Shown one piece after another: positions 7,067 through 16,184 of a stretch of DNA of 64,000 nt (the first letter of the stretch is position 1; every line of letters begins with the position of its first letter). Made by a program: the position numbers and the translations under genes. Source of the stretch: Nocardioides luti (lineage in GTDB: Bacteria > Actinomycetota > Actinomycetes > Propionibacteriales > Nocardioidaceae). The stretch is from NCBI RefSeq assembly GCF_014212315.1, contig NZ_JACKXE010000001.1, positions 1,984,001 through 2,048,000 of the forward strand. The letters are read 5' to 3'. A model generated the notes under the pieces. It ran no database searches. It saw only the letters and a list, made by a program, of their open reading frames with translations, and had not been told where the DNA came from.

Positions 7067-8254
7067 CTAATAGCGGTTCGCGGGATCCTTCAGCATCATC
7101 CGGGCGATCTGCCAGCGGTGGATCTCCGAGGCTCCCTCCGAGATCCGCAGGATTCGGCTACTCCGATAGATAAACTCGATCGGGAGCTCCTTCGAGTAGC
7201 CCATCGCCCCGTGCAGCTGCATCGCCTTGTCGACGGTGCGGGTCAGCATCTCGGTGGAGAACACCTTGAGGGCGCTCGCCTGGATGCGGATGTCGATCAA
7301 TCCTCCATCCAGGCGGCGAGCGGCGTCATTGACCATCATCTGCGCAGCCTCTAAGTCGATGCGCGCGTCGGCTATCATGAACTGGACGCCCTGACGATCG
7401 GCCAGTTTCGTCCCGAAGGTCTCGCGGTGCAGGGTGTAGTCGCACATCATGTCTATGAGCCGGCGGCTCATCCCGACGCAACGCGCGCCGATGTCCACTC
7501 GCCGCACGCCGAGCCGGTTAGTCAATGGTGCGAACGCCTGCCCTGGCTCACCCAGGAGCCGGTCGTCAGTCACCCGGACGTCGTCAAAACGTAGCTCGTA
7601 CGGCCGCTGCTCGCCCATCGTCGGGATGGGGTCGGAGATGATGAGGCCCGGCGTGTCCTTGTCTACCAAGAAAGCGGACATACCGCCGCGCTTGCCCTTC
7701 TCCGAATCGGTGATCGCGATGACGATGATGAAGTCAGCGCGGTCGAGGAAGGAGATCCACAGTTTGTTCCCGGTGATGCTCCAGCCACCGTCGATCTTTG
7801 TCGCGCGGGTCTTGATCCCGCCGATGTCAGACCCCGCGTCTGGCTCGGTGAGGGCGAGGCAGGACCGCTTCTCCCCCTTCGCGTACGGGACGAGGAACTC
7901 TTCGCGCTGTGACGGCGACGCCAGCGCCTCGAGGTAGTGCAGGTTGGGCGAGTCGGGGAACAGCTTGAACGGCGTGATGCTGTAAGCGAGCTCCTCGGAA
8001 GCCGCAGCCTTCGCCGACATGCCCAAGCCCAAGCCGCCGTACTCCTCGGGGACGTCGATGCCGACCAGACCCAGCTTGCGCGACTCATCGATCAGATGCT
8101 GCTCCTCCGCGAGGGTGATGAGCGGTTCGTCCTTAAAACCCCGCTCGACCTCCCGCCGAATCACCTCCCGTTCGAGCGGGATGAGGTGGCGTCGCGTGAA
8201 CTCACGCGCGACCTCCCGGATCGCGGCGACCTCTTCGGTCGTGTGGTCGGACAT
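7067..8254 (-). CDS. Acyl-CoA dehydrogenase
   Basis: A 395-residue flavoprotein with the three-domain acyl-CoA dehydrogenase pattern: helical N-terminus, beta domain with the LTEPDAGSD signature near residue 136, and a helical C-terminus with LHGAMGYSKELP and the active-site segment RISEGASEIH. Glu373 in that segment is the expected catalytic base. It would introduce the 2,3-double bond into an acyl-CoA and pass electrons to ETF (an intact etfBA pair is at 58043..59815). In a Bbs-like pathway this is the place of BbsG (benzylsuccinyl-CoA dehydrogenase), but the sequence alone does not show succinyl-type specificity. Confidence 0.88.
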   Translation of the reverse strand: MSDHTTEEVAAIREVAREFTRRHLIPLEREVIRREVERGFKDEPLITLAEEQHLIDESRKLGLVGIDVPEEYGGLGLGMSAKAAASEELAYSITPFKLFPDSPNLHYLEALASPSQREEFLVPYAKGEKRSCLALTEPDAGSDIGGIKTRATKIDGGWSITGNKLWISFLDRADFIIVIAITDSEKGKRGGMSAFLVDKDTPGLIISDPIPTMGEQRPYELRFDDVRVTDDRLLGEPGQAFAPLTNRLGVRRVDIGARCVGMSRRLIDMMCDYTLHRETFGTKLADRQGVQFMIADARIDLEAAQMMVNDAARRLDGGLIDIRIQASALKVFSTEMLTRTVDKAMQLHGAMGYSKELPIEFIYRSSRILRISEGASEIHRWQIARMMLKDPANRY

Positions 8255-8329
8255 GTGGCGACACTCCTTATGGTGGGTTTGAACTCGTGGACGTGAGGAG
8301 TCGCTGGTCAGGTCCGATCAGGTCTACGC

Positions 8330-8925
8330 GCTCTGACTCCAACGCTCGACATGCGTCGCGCCTTCGTGCGGGGTGGACCAGCTCGTCGCCGCGGTAGACC
8401 ATGGCGGCCCGGACGGGAATCGAGACGGTCGCGGCATCACCGACCTCGGCGTCCAGGAGGTCCCCTTACGTGCGAACCAATGCTGGCCCGGGACGTCCAA
8501 GACGAACTGACGGTGGCCGCCGTCGCGCAGAACCGTCTGCGCCAGGACACCTGGGAGTTCGATCACGGCGTCTGACTCGGTCTGGCCGCCACCTTTCACG
8601 GTCGCCGTCGTGTCCCGCCCACGCATGAACAGCCGGAGCTCCGTGCCCTCTGTTTCTCCTGCCGCGAGCGTGGCGCTGCCGGGAATGGTGCCGTCCGCGT
8701 GGTGGAGCAGTCCGTCACGCACGACAACTTCCAGGTTGTTTCCCACGCCCAAGAACGTCGCGGCGTGGGGCGATCCCGGGCGCGTACACCTCTTCAGGAG
8801 TGCCCATCCGCTCGATCTCGCCCGGCAGCATGAGCACACGAGATCACCCATCTCGAGCGCAACTTCCAGTCCTTGAGCCAGAGATTGTCGGTGACGCAGT
8901 CGAGGCGTGCAGCGTTCGTCTCGTC
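8330..8925 (-). pseudogene. Decayed ABC transporter ATPase, C-terminal part (polyamine/iron type with TOBE domain)
   Basis: Pieces in three frames of the minus strand form one recognisable protein: first QGLEVALEMGDLV, then PGEIERMGTPEEVYA, then PGSPHAATFLGVGNNLEV leading into a TOBE-like region (ELPGVLAQTVLRDGG), and finally a shifted VGDAATVSIPVRAAMVY. This is the end of an importer ATPase after the D-loop and switch region. At least two or three frameshifts separate the pieces, and the Walker A and B part is missing. It lies between the acyl-CoA dehydrogenase and MmgE genes, so a transporter gene once stood here. Confidence 0.7.
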
Positions 8926-8929
8926 GCGG

Positions 8930-10354
8930 TCATGCGACCCCCGACGACCTGACGAGCTCGCGGATGTCGACATCGGCCCAGTCGAGGCACGTGGTCGCGA
9001 ATCGGCGACCGTCGTCGGCCTCAAGGCCTGCATACTGGTAGCAGTCCACGACCTTGGCGAGCAACTCCGTGTCGTCTAGGGGTTGCTGCGCACTGCCCTT
9101 CAGATCGTGCATGGTGCGGGTGATGACGGCGCCGTCGCGAGTCTGGATCGTCATCGTCGTCCACCGCGGGTTGAGGTCGCCAGGTCCCTCATGCCCCACG
9201 ACACGTCGCAGGAGCGCCTGAATCTCGGGACGCTGCACGTCCTCGGTATCGAAGGAGCGCAGCCTGACGGCACCGTCAATCAGGGCCGCGGCCACCGCGA
9301 ACTCCATGCTGAACTTCGCCTCGAGCCCCGTCATAGGTCGGTGGTGGATTAACGGCTCCATGCCGTGCGCGTTCGTCTCGACCTCGACCCGGACGATATC
9401 TTCCGCGTTCAAGGAGTGTTCTTCACGCAACTCCAGCGCAAGGGCGATGGCTCGGTGCGTGGCGTAACAAAGCGGGAAGCGCTTGACCTCGACGCCGCGA
9501 GCGAGCAGCTCACCCGGCGCCTCACCGAGCGTTGCCAGATGCGCATCGAGAAGTTCGCGCGCGCCCGGGACACAGTAAAGAGCGAGGAAGCCGGCCTCGG
9601 CGGCGTCGAGGGCATCGGGTGAGGAGGTGAGGCCCGCCTGCGCAAGTCGGGCCGCCTGCAGACCCGCCGCGGCCGCCGCGCCCACCTGGTACGACTTCGC
9701 CATTGTGCCGAACGCTTGCCGCGTGCCAGACGCCTGCGAGACGGCGATCCCCAGTGCGCGAGCGACCTCAGTCTCCGACAGACGCAGGAGGTTGCTGACC
9801 GCGGCAGCCGCGGCGATGGTCCCGAGCGTCGCCGTCGCGTGCCAGCCGAGCTTGTAGTGCTCAGTCGACACGGCCCTGGCGATCTTCATCCACACCTCGA
9901 AGCCCACGGAGTAGGCGGCACTGACCTCGCGTCCCGTCGCCTTGGAGGACTCCCCCACGGCCACAATCGCCGGAAACAGCACGGCACTGGGGTGACCCCG
10001 CATCACCGTGGAGGCATCGTCGAAGTCGAGCACGTGCGCCATGGCGGCATTGATGTGAGCCGCACGCTCTTCGGTACATCCGGCCGGAACCACGCCTGCC
10101 CAGATCGTACCCGCACCGCCCTCCCCGGCAGTCCACGTCCTCAGGACGCCGGTCAGGGGGTCGCGCCGTGCACCGACGGATACCGCGAAGGTGTCCGCGA
10201 AGGCCCGCGCAGCCGCCCGGATCGTGAGGTCGTCCATATCGGCAGGGTCGACAGAGCTGACGAAGCGAGCGATCCGCTCGATGGCAGTCGGGGCGCCTAG
10301 GGAAACGGGAGCTTCCGCGACCTGGGTGTGACGCGCGTCTATCGCGTTGGTCAT
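8930..10354 (-). CDS. MmgE/PrpD family protein
   Basis: 474 residues matching the MmgE/PrpD fold over the full length. Signature stretches are DTFAVSVGA near residue 53, HVLDFDDA near 108, GHPSAVLFPAI near 120, WHATATLGT near 171 and KRFPLCYATH near 291. Family members include 2-methylcitrate dehydratase, cis-aconitate and itaconate-related enzymes and iminodisuccinate epimerase, so it probably acts on a small di- or tricarboxylate or its precursor. An operator-like sequence with the core seen at the crotonase and DUF35 promoters lies directly upstream (10361..10397), which ties it to the thiolase pathway. Its specific reaction is unknown. Confidence 0.85.
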   Translation of the reverse strand: MTNAIDARHTQVAEAPVSLGAPTAIERIARFVSSVDPADMDDLTIRAAARAFADTFAVSVGARRDPLTGVLRTWTAGEGGAGTIWAGVVPAGCTEERAAHINAAMAHVLDFDDASTVMRGHPSAVLFPAIVAVGESSKATGREVSAAYSVGFEVWMKIARAVSTEHYKLGWHATATLGTIAAAAAVSNLLRLSETEVARALGIAVSQASGTRQAFGTMAKSYQVGAAAAAGLQAARLAQAGLTSSPDALDAAEAGFLALYCVPGARELLDAHLATLGEAPGELLARGVEVKRFPLCYATHRAIALALELREEHSLNAEDIVRVEVETNAHGMEPLIHHRPMTGLEAKFSMEFAVAAALIDGAVRLRSFDTEDVQRPEIQALLRRVVGHEGPGDLNPRWTTMTIQTRDGAVITRTMHDLKGSAQQPLDDTELLAKVVDCYQYAGLEADDGRRFATTCLDWADVDIRELVRSSGVA

Positions 10355-10360
10355 ACGCGT

Positions 10361-10397
10361 TGTCTATCATTGTATGACGTATGATGTCTACTATCAC
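10361..10397. promoter_or_regulatory. Operator-like motif upstream of MmgE/PrpD
   Basis: The site begins seven bases before the start codon. It contains TGTCTATCAT and, shortly after, GTATGACGTATGATGTCTA. The GTATGATGTC part equals the first ten bases of the site core at 5016..5038, and TGTCTATCAT resembles the other half in reverse. Its position overlaps the likely ribosome binding or early leader region, which fits repression. The regulator assignment is inferred. Confidence 0.4.
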
Positions 10398-10499
10398 TTC
10401 GGGAGAAGTGATGGGCCGTCGAGGCGAACGGCTCACGGCCATCGGAGCGCGTACCGCGTGAACCCCACGCCCCGCCCCACACCCCAGCACCCCACGGGG

Positions 10500-10838
10500 C
10501 CCACTGGGTGCTCATCAAGAGACAGATGCCGGTCAGGTTCCGGACCTTGGTACCGAAAGCTTCCCCCAGGTATGACATGAGAGAGCCAGACACGACGTAC
10601 CGGCGGGAGAACGTGGAGATCGCGGGTCCTAGGCAGGCCAGCACTGGCAAGCCACAAGCACGGACAGCCAGGATCCCGCACCAGACGCACCGATGAATGC
10701 GATGGGCGCAAACACGAGTTGCGCACCCAGTCCAAGGCATGCGGCCCCAAGGCCCAGGGCAGTCCCGAATGCCAGCGCCCCTGCCTGAAGTGCTGGGACC
10801 TCGGCGTTCGTTTCCGCGATTGGCAGTTCTGGAGCCAT
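10500..10838 (-). pseudogene. Decayed N-terminal part of an APC-type amino acid permease
   Basis: From the ATG at 10838 the frame gives a polar leader, then a first membrane segment of the APC type (GTALGLGAACLGLGAQLV), and stops at 10629. The continuing frame picks up SRRYVVSGSLMSYLGEAFG and RNLTGICLL, which is the next part of the same family. One frameshift near 10650 joins them, and sequence after about 10500 is not recognisable. The remaining roughly 110 codons are a quarter of a permease. An intact permease of the same superfamily, but of different sequence, is at 45062..46510. Confidence 0.65.
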
Positions 10839-10902
10839 GGTCACCGTTCCGATCCTTGATTCTTTGCGAGACGCAGTAGATGTAGATGAATTGACGCGCC
10901 GG

Positions 10903-12582
10903 TCATCGTGGGATGACGGGGAGCGTGAGGTGGGATGGGTGCAGGCGGTCGTGCATGACGACTTGCCGGGCCACGCGGTGTGTCGTTGCCTCTGCATTGG
11001 GTTCGCCGGTGTTGAGGTTGCGGTCCCAGCGTGGAAAGTTGCTTGAGGTCACGTGGACTCGCAACCGTTCCCCGGTTGCTACGACGATGCTGGTCGACCA
11101 CAGGTCGATCTCGTGTTCCATCACGAGTCCTGGAGTGGTGGCCGTCCGGACGATGCCGTCAACGATGTTCCGCGACACACCCTCACCGTCGACAACGCAT
11201 AGCCGCACTACCCAGTCGGTCGAGGGTCCATCGGTGGCAGCGAACAGTGAGGCTCGCACCCTGCCGGTCAGCTCAAGATCATGCTCCAGCGGAGCGCTCG
11301 TGAAGACCAGTACATCGGAGCGTTCCTCGACCCGTCGCTGGTCTGCGGGGCCTCGTGCATAGTGCGGATCGATGAAGTGGGGTCCTCCCACCGTGATAGC
11401 AGGATCCGTAGGGTCATAGGTGTAGGAACTCGATGCTTCGTCCAAGGTGGGCGCGTCGAACGACAGGGACGCGTCGCTCGAGAGGTATAGAGGCGTCGGG
11501 ACCTCTCGTTCGAGCGGCCAGCCGGACTCGTCCCGCCATTCGTTAACGCCCATTACAAAGATCCGGACGCCGGACTCGTGCTCTGCTGTGGGTGCGCCGT
11601 CCTTGAGCCATGGCTCGAACCAGGTCAGCAGGCAATCGCTAAGATCCGCGTACTGAGGACCGGGCGCGATCGAGTGGAAGCCGTAAGCCACCTCGCCGGT
11701 CAAGCCGAGCGTGTGCCCGTAAAGGGTCATGTGATCCCACGGGCCGACGATCAGCCGGGACGTGAGTCCCGCCTCCCGGGCCTTGATGTAGTTGTCGATC
11801 GTTCCCTGCTGGAAGACGTCGTGCCATCCCGCAATGCTCAGGCTAGGCACTTGCACGCGGTCGTGGTTTCCCAGCACCCGGCTCTCATCGAGGGTGCCCG
11901 GATCCTCCAGGGCGCGAGCCACACCGATGTCGGGTTGACCGGTCGCCGAGTTGACCGCTGGTCGACCCGACGGCAGTTGCCAGTACCCGGTGCGGTGCAG
12001 GTCGTTGATGTCGGTCAGCGTGGTCTCGAGCGCGTCCGTGAGGCTCTCGCCGGTGCGAGTCTTCATCACGCCGCCGAAAGCCTGCCCGAGGGTCCAGAAG
12101 TTGTTCAGTCCCAGCTCGATTGCGCCGCCGCGAAACATCAAGCCGTCTGCGGGGTCGCTCCAGGTCTGCATAGGAGCAATAGCGCGTAGCCCCGGTGGCC
12201 GACTGATCGCAGCTTTCCATTGGGTGTTGCCGGTGTAGCTGGCCCCCACCATTCCGACGCGGCCGTTGCTGCCCTCGAGCTGTGCGGCCCACTCCACCGT
12301 GTCATAGCCGTCGAGCTCTTCGTGCGCCCATGGCAACCAAAGGCCGTCGGACGCATCGCGCCCGCGACAGTCCTGATGCACCACGATGTAGCCACGTCTT
12401 GCCAGCTCGACGGGGTCGATCAGGCTCTTCCCATCCCACGTGCTCTTGTTATACGGGGTGCGGTGCAAGAGCACCGGACACTCGTCATCTCCAGCGGGCC
12501 GGTATACATCTGCCCTCAGCACAGTCCCGTCCCGCATCGGTACCGCTACATCAAACTCAACGGACACGTCTGCCACAGCCAA
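10903..12582 (-). CDS. CocE/NonD family alpha/beta hydrolase (X-Pro dipeptidyl-peptidase/cocaine-esterase type)
   Basis: 559 residues with the S15/CocE layout. The N-terminal alpha/beta hydrolase opens with MRDGTVLRADVYRP, the nucleophile elbow GASYTG carries Ser115, and HQDCRGRDASDG and GPWDHM supply the usual Asp/His region. A C-terminal jelly-roll domain (about 340-559) includes RVHVTSSNFPRWDRN. No signal peptide is seen, so it is probably cytoplasmic. It should hydrolyse an ester or amide of a small acid. It starts a minus-strand unit facing the CoA ligase at 13007, and the space between holds repeated GTACGATCTA motifs that could control both directions. Confidence 0.85.
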   Translation of the reverse strand: MAVADVSVEFDVAVPMRDGTVLRADVYRPAGDDECPVLLHRTPYNKSTWDGKSLIDPVELARRGYIVVHQDCRGRDASDGLWLPWAHEELDGYDTVEWAAQLEGSNGRVGMVGASYTGNTQWKAAISRPPGLRAIAPMQTWSDPADGLMFRGGAIELGLNNFWTLGQAFGGVMKTRTGESLTDALETTLTDINDLHRTGYWQLPSGRPAVNSATGQPDIGVARALEDPGTLDESRVLGNHDRVQVPSLSIAGWHDVFQQGTIDNYIKAREAGLTSRLIVGPWDHMTLYGHTLGLTGEVAYGFHSIAPGPQYADLSDCLLTWFEPWLKDGAPTAEHESGVRIFVMGVNEWRDESGWPLEREVPTPLYLSSDASLSFDAPTLDEASSSYTYDPTDPAITVGGPHFIDPHYARGPADQRRVEERSDVLVFTSAPLEHDLELTGRVRASLFAATDGPSTDWVVRLCVVDGEGVSRNIVDGIVRTATTPGLVMEHEIDLWSTSIVVATGERLRVHVTSSNFPRWDRNLNTGEPNAEATTHRVARQVVMHDRLHPSHLTLPVIPR

Positions 12583-13006
12583 ACCTCATTCCCGCTGGTA
12601 TCCGCACCGCGCCGATCAGGACTCGGATATCCCGTGAGCGCTGGGGTAACCATATTGGTACGTTTGTATCTCCAATCGTACCCGACGTCCAGAGCTAGGC
12701 GGGGCTCATCGGCGCGTTGAATCAGACCGCCAGCTCGCGGCCGGGTCCAGCGACGCCATCTCTAACCGCCGGACCGACCCGAAGGCGCCAGTCGGTTCGC
12801 ACGTGACATGGGGGGTCCTGGCCCGGCCAAGCACACCTACCAGGCTCTTCGCGCATGCGAGCCGTGACGCGGCACCGGGCACTGCTGCAACTTATTCGCG
12901 AACAGCGTGAAGGGATCAACGGAGAACTTGCCGGAGGACGATTCATAGACGGTACGATCTAGAGTACGATCTAACTTACTTTTGTACTAGATGCTGCGAG
13001 GTTACC
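12583..13006. promoter_or_regulatory. Divergent promoter region between hydrolase and CoA ligase
   Basis: 424 bases without a convincing gene. Two direct copies of GTACGATCTA lie at 12952..12961 and 12964..12973, spaced by 12 bases, close to the ligase start. A reverse copy, ATCGTACC, is at 12675..12682, paired with GGTACG at 12657..12662, nearer the hydrolase start. The layout fits operators of a TetR-type regulator such as the one at 16767..17399 acting on both promoters. Which protein binds is inference. Confidence 0.4.
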
Positions 13007-14665
13007 GTGGATATGGCGCACACAACGACAAGCGACGGCGCGGTTCGCGCCTACCAGCGATCGCTGGAGATCCGCGATGCGTTCAACCGCGACGACGCCA
13101 GTGCGCCATGGCTCGTGTGCGATCGCCATCCTGTCGACGACGTAGCCTTCCTCTTCGTCACTACTGACCTTCACGTTACCGAGATGACCTACGGCGAGCT
13201 CGCCGAGCGCTCACGACGAGCGGCCCACTTCCTCGCCGAGCAAGGAGTCGGACCGGGCGACCGTATCGCCAGCTTGCTGGGTAAAGGCCCCGACCTCCCT
13301 GCACTAATCCTTGGCATCTGGCGACTGGGAGCGGTCTACGTCCCATTGTTCACTGCCTTCGCCGCGAGCGCGGTCGCAGACCGCATGAACGATGCTGACG
13401 TCAAGCTCGTGGCCACGGACGGCGAGCAGCTGCCGAAGGTGCGCGACCTGCCGGTACAGGTCGTCTTGGCGAACTCCGCGCCCAACGCACATCACGAAGG
13501 ATTCGAGGACCTCACCGCGGCACTAGCTCACGGGCCCGAGTGGACGGGGCCCGTTCCGGAAACGGGCCCGCAGACCCCGATAGTCCAGATGGCGACCTCT
13601 GGTACGACAGGCAAGCCGAAGGTTGTGGTGCACCCGCTGGCCTATGCTGCCGGGTGGCAGTCCTACATCGAGATCGGCCTTGCGCCTGGGGACAAGTACT
13701 GGTGCGGCGCAGACCCAGGGTGGGCCTACGGTCTGTACACGCTGATCGTCGGTCCCCTTGCCGCTGGCATCGCCAGCATCTTCACCTGCGGTGCCTTTAA
13801 GCCCGAGTTGACCTGGCGAGTCCTTGAGGAGCTAGAGGTCAGCGACTACGCCGCCGCCCCTACCGCACTGCGGGCACTACGAACGTGCGACCCGGGCGTC
13901 GCTCTGCCGAAGCTGCGTCGGCTGTCCACCGCTGGGGAACCACTGACGCCCGAGGTGGGCGCGTGGACCCGCGAACGCTTCGGAGTCGACGTCCACGACC
14001 ACTTCGGACAGACCGAGCTCGGTATGCCCGCAGGCTTCGCGCATCATCCCGAACTCGACCGTCGCGTCGTTCCACGAGCCATGGGTCAATCGCTGCCGGG
14101 GTGGAGTATGACTGTCCTGCGTACGCTGTCTGACGACCGTGCGCCCGCAGGCGAGGTCGGCCGCTTGGCCGTCGACATTCAGGCGAGCCCGTTCTTCACC
14201 TTCACCGGCTACGGCGTCGCGCGAGACGTTCCCGGATCCCGGTTCACCGCCGACGGCACTCACTACCTGACTGGTGATCTCGCGTCTATCCGAGACGACG
14301 GCCTGATCCGCTTCTCCGCTCGTGATGATGACGTCATTCTCATGGCGGGCTATCGCATCGGCCCATTCGAAGTCGAGAGCGTCCTTATCAGTCACCCCGC
14401 AGTCGTCGAATGTGCGGTCGTGGCGACCCCGGACGAGGTTCGTGGCGAGGTCATCCACGCTTACGTCGTCACCGCATCCACCCCAGATGACCCGGCTGCT
14501 CTCGTCCAGGAACTCCAGGACTGGGTTCGAACACGCTACGCCGCGCATGCCTACCCACGCTTGATCACCTTCGCGACCTCCCTGCCCAAGACACCGAGCG
14601 GCAAGATCCAGCGCGCCGCACTCCGTGCCGCCGCAGCACCGGCCAGTGACGGCGATGTTCGGTGA
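13007..14665 (+). CDS. AMP-dependent acyl-CoA synthetase
   Basis: 552 residues of the ANL adenylate-forming family. The P-loop TSGTTGKPK is at 197-205, the DHFGQTELG motif near 330, the hinge/C-terminal entry ARDDDVILMAGYRIG near 440, and the adenylation lysine Lys533 lies in PKTPSGK. The general pattern is that of medium-chain or acetyl/propionyl-type ligases. It activates a carboxylic acid to its CoA thioester via the acyl adenylate. Translation can start at GTG 13007 or ATG 13013; a GAGG box lies just upstream. It overlaps the next gene by four bases, which makes a ligase-crotonase-SDR operon. Confidence 0.87.
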   Translation: MDMAHTTTSDGAVRAYQRSLEIRDAFNRDDASAPWLVCDRHPVDDVAFLFVTTDLHVTEMTYGELAERSRRAAHFLAEQGVGPGDRIASLLGKGPDLPALILGIWRLGAVYVPLFTAFAASAVADRMNDADVKLVATDGEQLPKVRDLPVQVVLANSAPNAHHEGFEDLTAALAHGPEWTGPVPETGPQTPIVQMATSGTTGKPKVVVHPLAYAAGWQSYIEIGLAPGDKYWCGADPGWAYGLYTLIVGPLAAGIASIFTCGAFKPELTWRVLEELEVSDYAAAPTALRALRTCDPGVALPKLRRLSTAGEPLTPEVGAWTRERFGVDVHDHFGQTELGMPAGFAHHPELDRRVVPRAMGQSLPGWSMTVLRTLSDDRAPAGEVGRLAVDIQASPFFTFTGYGVARDVPGSRFTADGTHYLTGDLASIRDDGLIRFSARDDDVILMAGYRIGPFEVESVLISHPAVVECAVVATPDEVRGEVIHAYVVTASTPDDPAALVQELQDWVRTRYAAHAYPRLITFATSLPKTPSGKIQRAALRAAAAPASDGDVR

Positions 14666-15432
14666 ACGACCTTCTGGTAACGCGCCACGGGCGCGTTGAG
14701 ACCTGGACGATGAACCGACCCGCAGTTCGCAACGCACTCGACCAAAGCCTCGTCGCTCGGCTTCGCGAGGCCCTCACCTCGGCTGAGTCAATCGGCGCCG
14801 ACGTCGTCGTGCTGCGCGGCGAAGGTCCGAGCTTCTGCGCGGGCGCCGACCTGTCCCTCCTTGCCAATCATGACCGGGCCAGCGCTCAGACGCCTCGCAA
14901 CCACCTCTCGGCCATCTGGGACCTCACCCTTGCCATCGAACACAGCCCCGTCGTCTTCGTTGCCGTCCTTCACGGCCACGCCATCGCGGGCGGCCTCGAA
15001 CTGGCCTTGGCCTGCGACGTGGTCGTCGCGGCGACCGGCACACTGATTGGCGACGGCCACGTGCGGCACTGCCTACTGCCAGGAGGTGGTGCCAGCGCGC
15101 GCATGGAGCGAACTCTTGGGCGCGGAGCGTCAGCTTGGCTCGCGCTCACCGGCAAGTTTCTTCCAGCTGACGACCCGGTGTTCGCGCCTTGGTTGCGGTC
15201 AGTCGTCCCTCCTACGGAACTGGACGAGACGGTGGCCGCCATCGTGACGAGTCTTACTGATGTCTCAGCGACCGCTCGAGCTTCGTACAAGCAATTACTC
15301 GACGAAACACACGGCTCGCTGAGCGCCTCCGATCGTGATCGGGAGCTTGATGCCTTCGACCGGCACTGGCTTGCCAACGACGTACCAAGTGCGCTCCGCG
15401 CCTTCCTGACCAAGACCCGAGAGGCGTCCTGA
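14662..15432 (+). CDS. Crotonase-family protein with one catalytic glutamate replaced
   Basis: 256 residues, starting at a GTG that overlaps the ligase stop (GTGA). The fold markers are present: FCAGADLSLL near 58 and GGLELALACD with Glu113. The second hydratase position is His133 in GDGHVRHCLLPGG, where a glutamate would be expected. The protein may be a hydratase variant, isomerase or thioester hydrolase. Its operon partners are the CoA ligase before it and the SDR after it (TGATG overlap), so it acts between activation and dehydrogenation of the same acyl-CoA. Confidence 0.82.
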   Translation: MNDLLVTRHGRVETWTMNRPAVRNALDQSLVARLREALTSAESIGADVVVLRGEGPSFCAGADLSLLANHDRASAQTPRNHLSAIWDLTLAIEHSPVVFVAVLHGHAIAGGLELALACDVVVAATGTLIGDGHVRHCLLPGGGASARMERTLGRGASAWLALTGKFLPADDPVFAPWLRSVVPPTELDETVAAIVTSLTDVSATARASYKQLLDETHGSLSASDRDRELDAFDRHWLANDVPSALRAFLTKTREAS

Positions 15433-16184
15433 TGCCTGACCGTTTCACTGACCAAGTGGTCCTTATCACCGGAGGCGCCCAGGGCTTGGGCCGCGCCATG
15501 GTGGAGCGCTTCGCAGCCGAAGGGGCGCGCGTGCACTTCGCAGACCTCAACGTTGCTGCCGGCGAGGAGACACTTGCTGCGCTCGATGGCGTCGGCCACG
15601 CCTTCCACGAGGTCGACATCACCGACCCCTCATTAGCACGGGGGTGGGTCGACGAAGTCTCCGCCTCCGAGGGTCGGGTCGATGTGCTCGTCAACAACGC
15701 CGGCATCATCAGGGACAACCGGATCGAGAACATGAGCCTTGCAGACTGGGACGCCGTGCTCGCAGTTAGCTTGAACGGTGCGTTCTACTGCACTCAGGCT
15801 GCATTCCAGCACATGCGGGAGCGCAACTATGGGCGCGTCGTGTCTTTCTCATCCATGAGCTGGCGTGGCAATTTCGGCCAGGTCAACTACGTCGCGGCGA
15901 AGGCCGGCGTGGTCGGGCTTACCCGTGGATTCGCCCTGGAAGGCGCCCGGCACGGTATCACCGCTAACGCTATCGCTCCGGGGCTCATCGAGACCCCGAT
16001 GCTTGCCTCCATGAATGGGCCGGCCCGGGAGAAGCTAGTCGGCAAGGTGCCGATGCGCCACACTGGCCAGCCCGAGGACATCGCCGCGGCCGCCGCGTTC
16101 CTCTGCTCCCCCGAAGCCAGCTACATCACCGGTGTTGTCCTCGACGTAGACGGAGGGATCGGTATCGGCTCATCAATCCGGTGA
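15432..16184 (+). CDS. Short-chain dehydrogenase/reductase, FabG-like
   Basis: A 250-residue classical SDR: TGGAQGLG at 13-20, VNNAG at 87-91, catalytic Ser at 140-141, Tyr153 and Lys157 (YVAAK), and the C-terminal SYITGVVLDVDGG signature. It is the third gene of the ligase-crotonase-SDR operon. The likely role is NAD(P)-dependent oxidation of the 3-hydroxyacyl-CoA formed by the crotonase, or reduction in the reverse sense. No terminator is obvious directly after its stop. Confidence 0.88.
   Translation: MPDRFTDQVVLITGGAQGLGRAMVERFAAEGARVHFADLNVAAGEETLAALDGVGHAFHEVDITDPSLARGWVDEVSASEGRVDVLVNNAGIIRDNRIENMSLADWDAVLAVSLNGAFYCTQAAFQHMRERNYGRVVSFSSMSWRGNFGQVNYVAAKAGVVGLTRGFALEGARHGITANAIAPGLIETPMLASMNGPAREKLVGKVPMRHTGQPEDIAAAAAFLCSPEASYITGVVLDVDGGIGIGSSIR

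Noticed and set aside
12722..12946. Small gene on the minus strand in the divergent promoter region
   Set aside because: 74 codons with no motif and no ribosome site; overlaps a region with regulator-type repeats.
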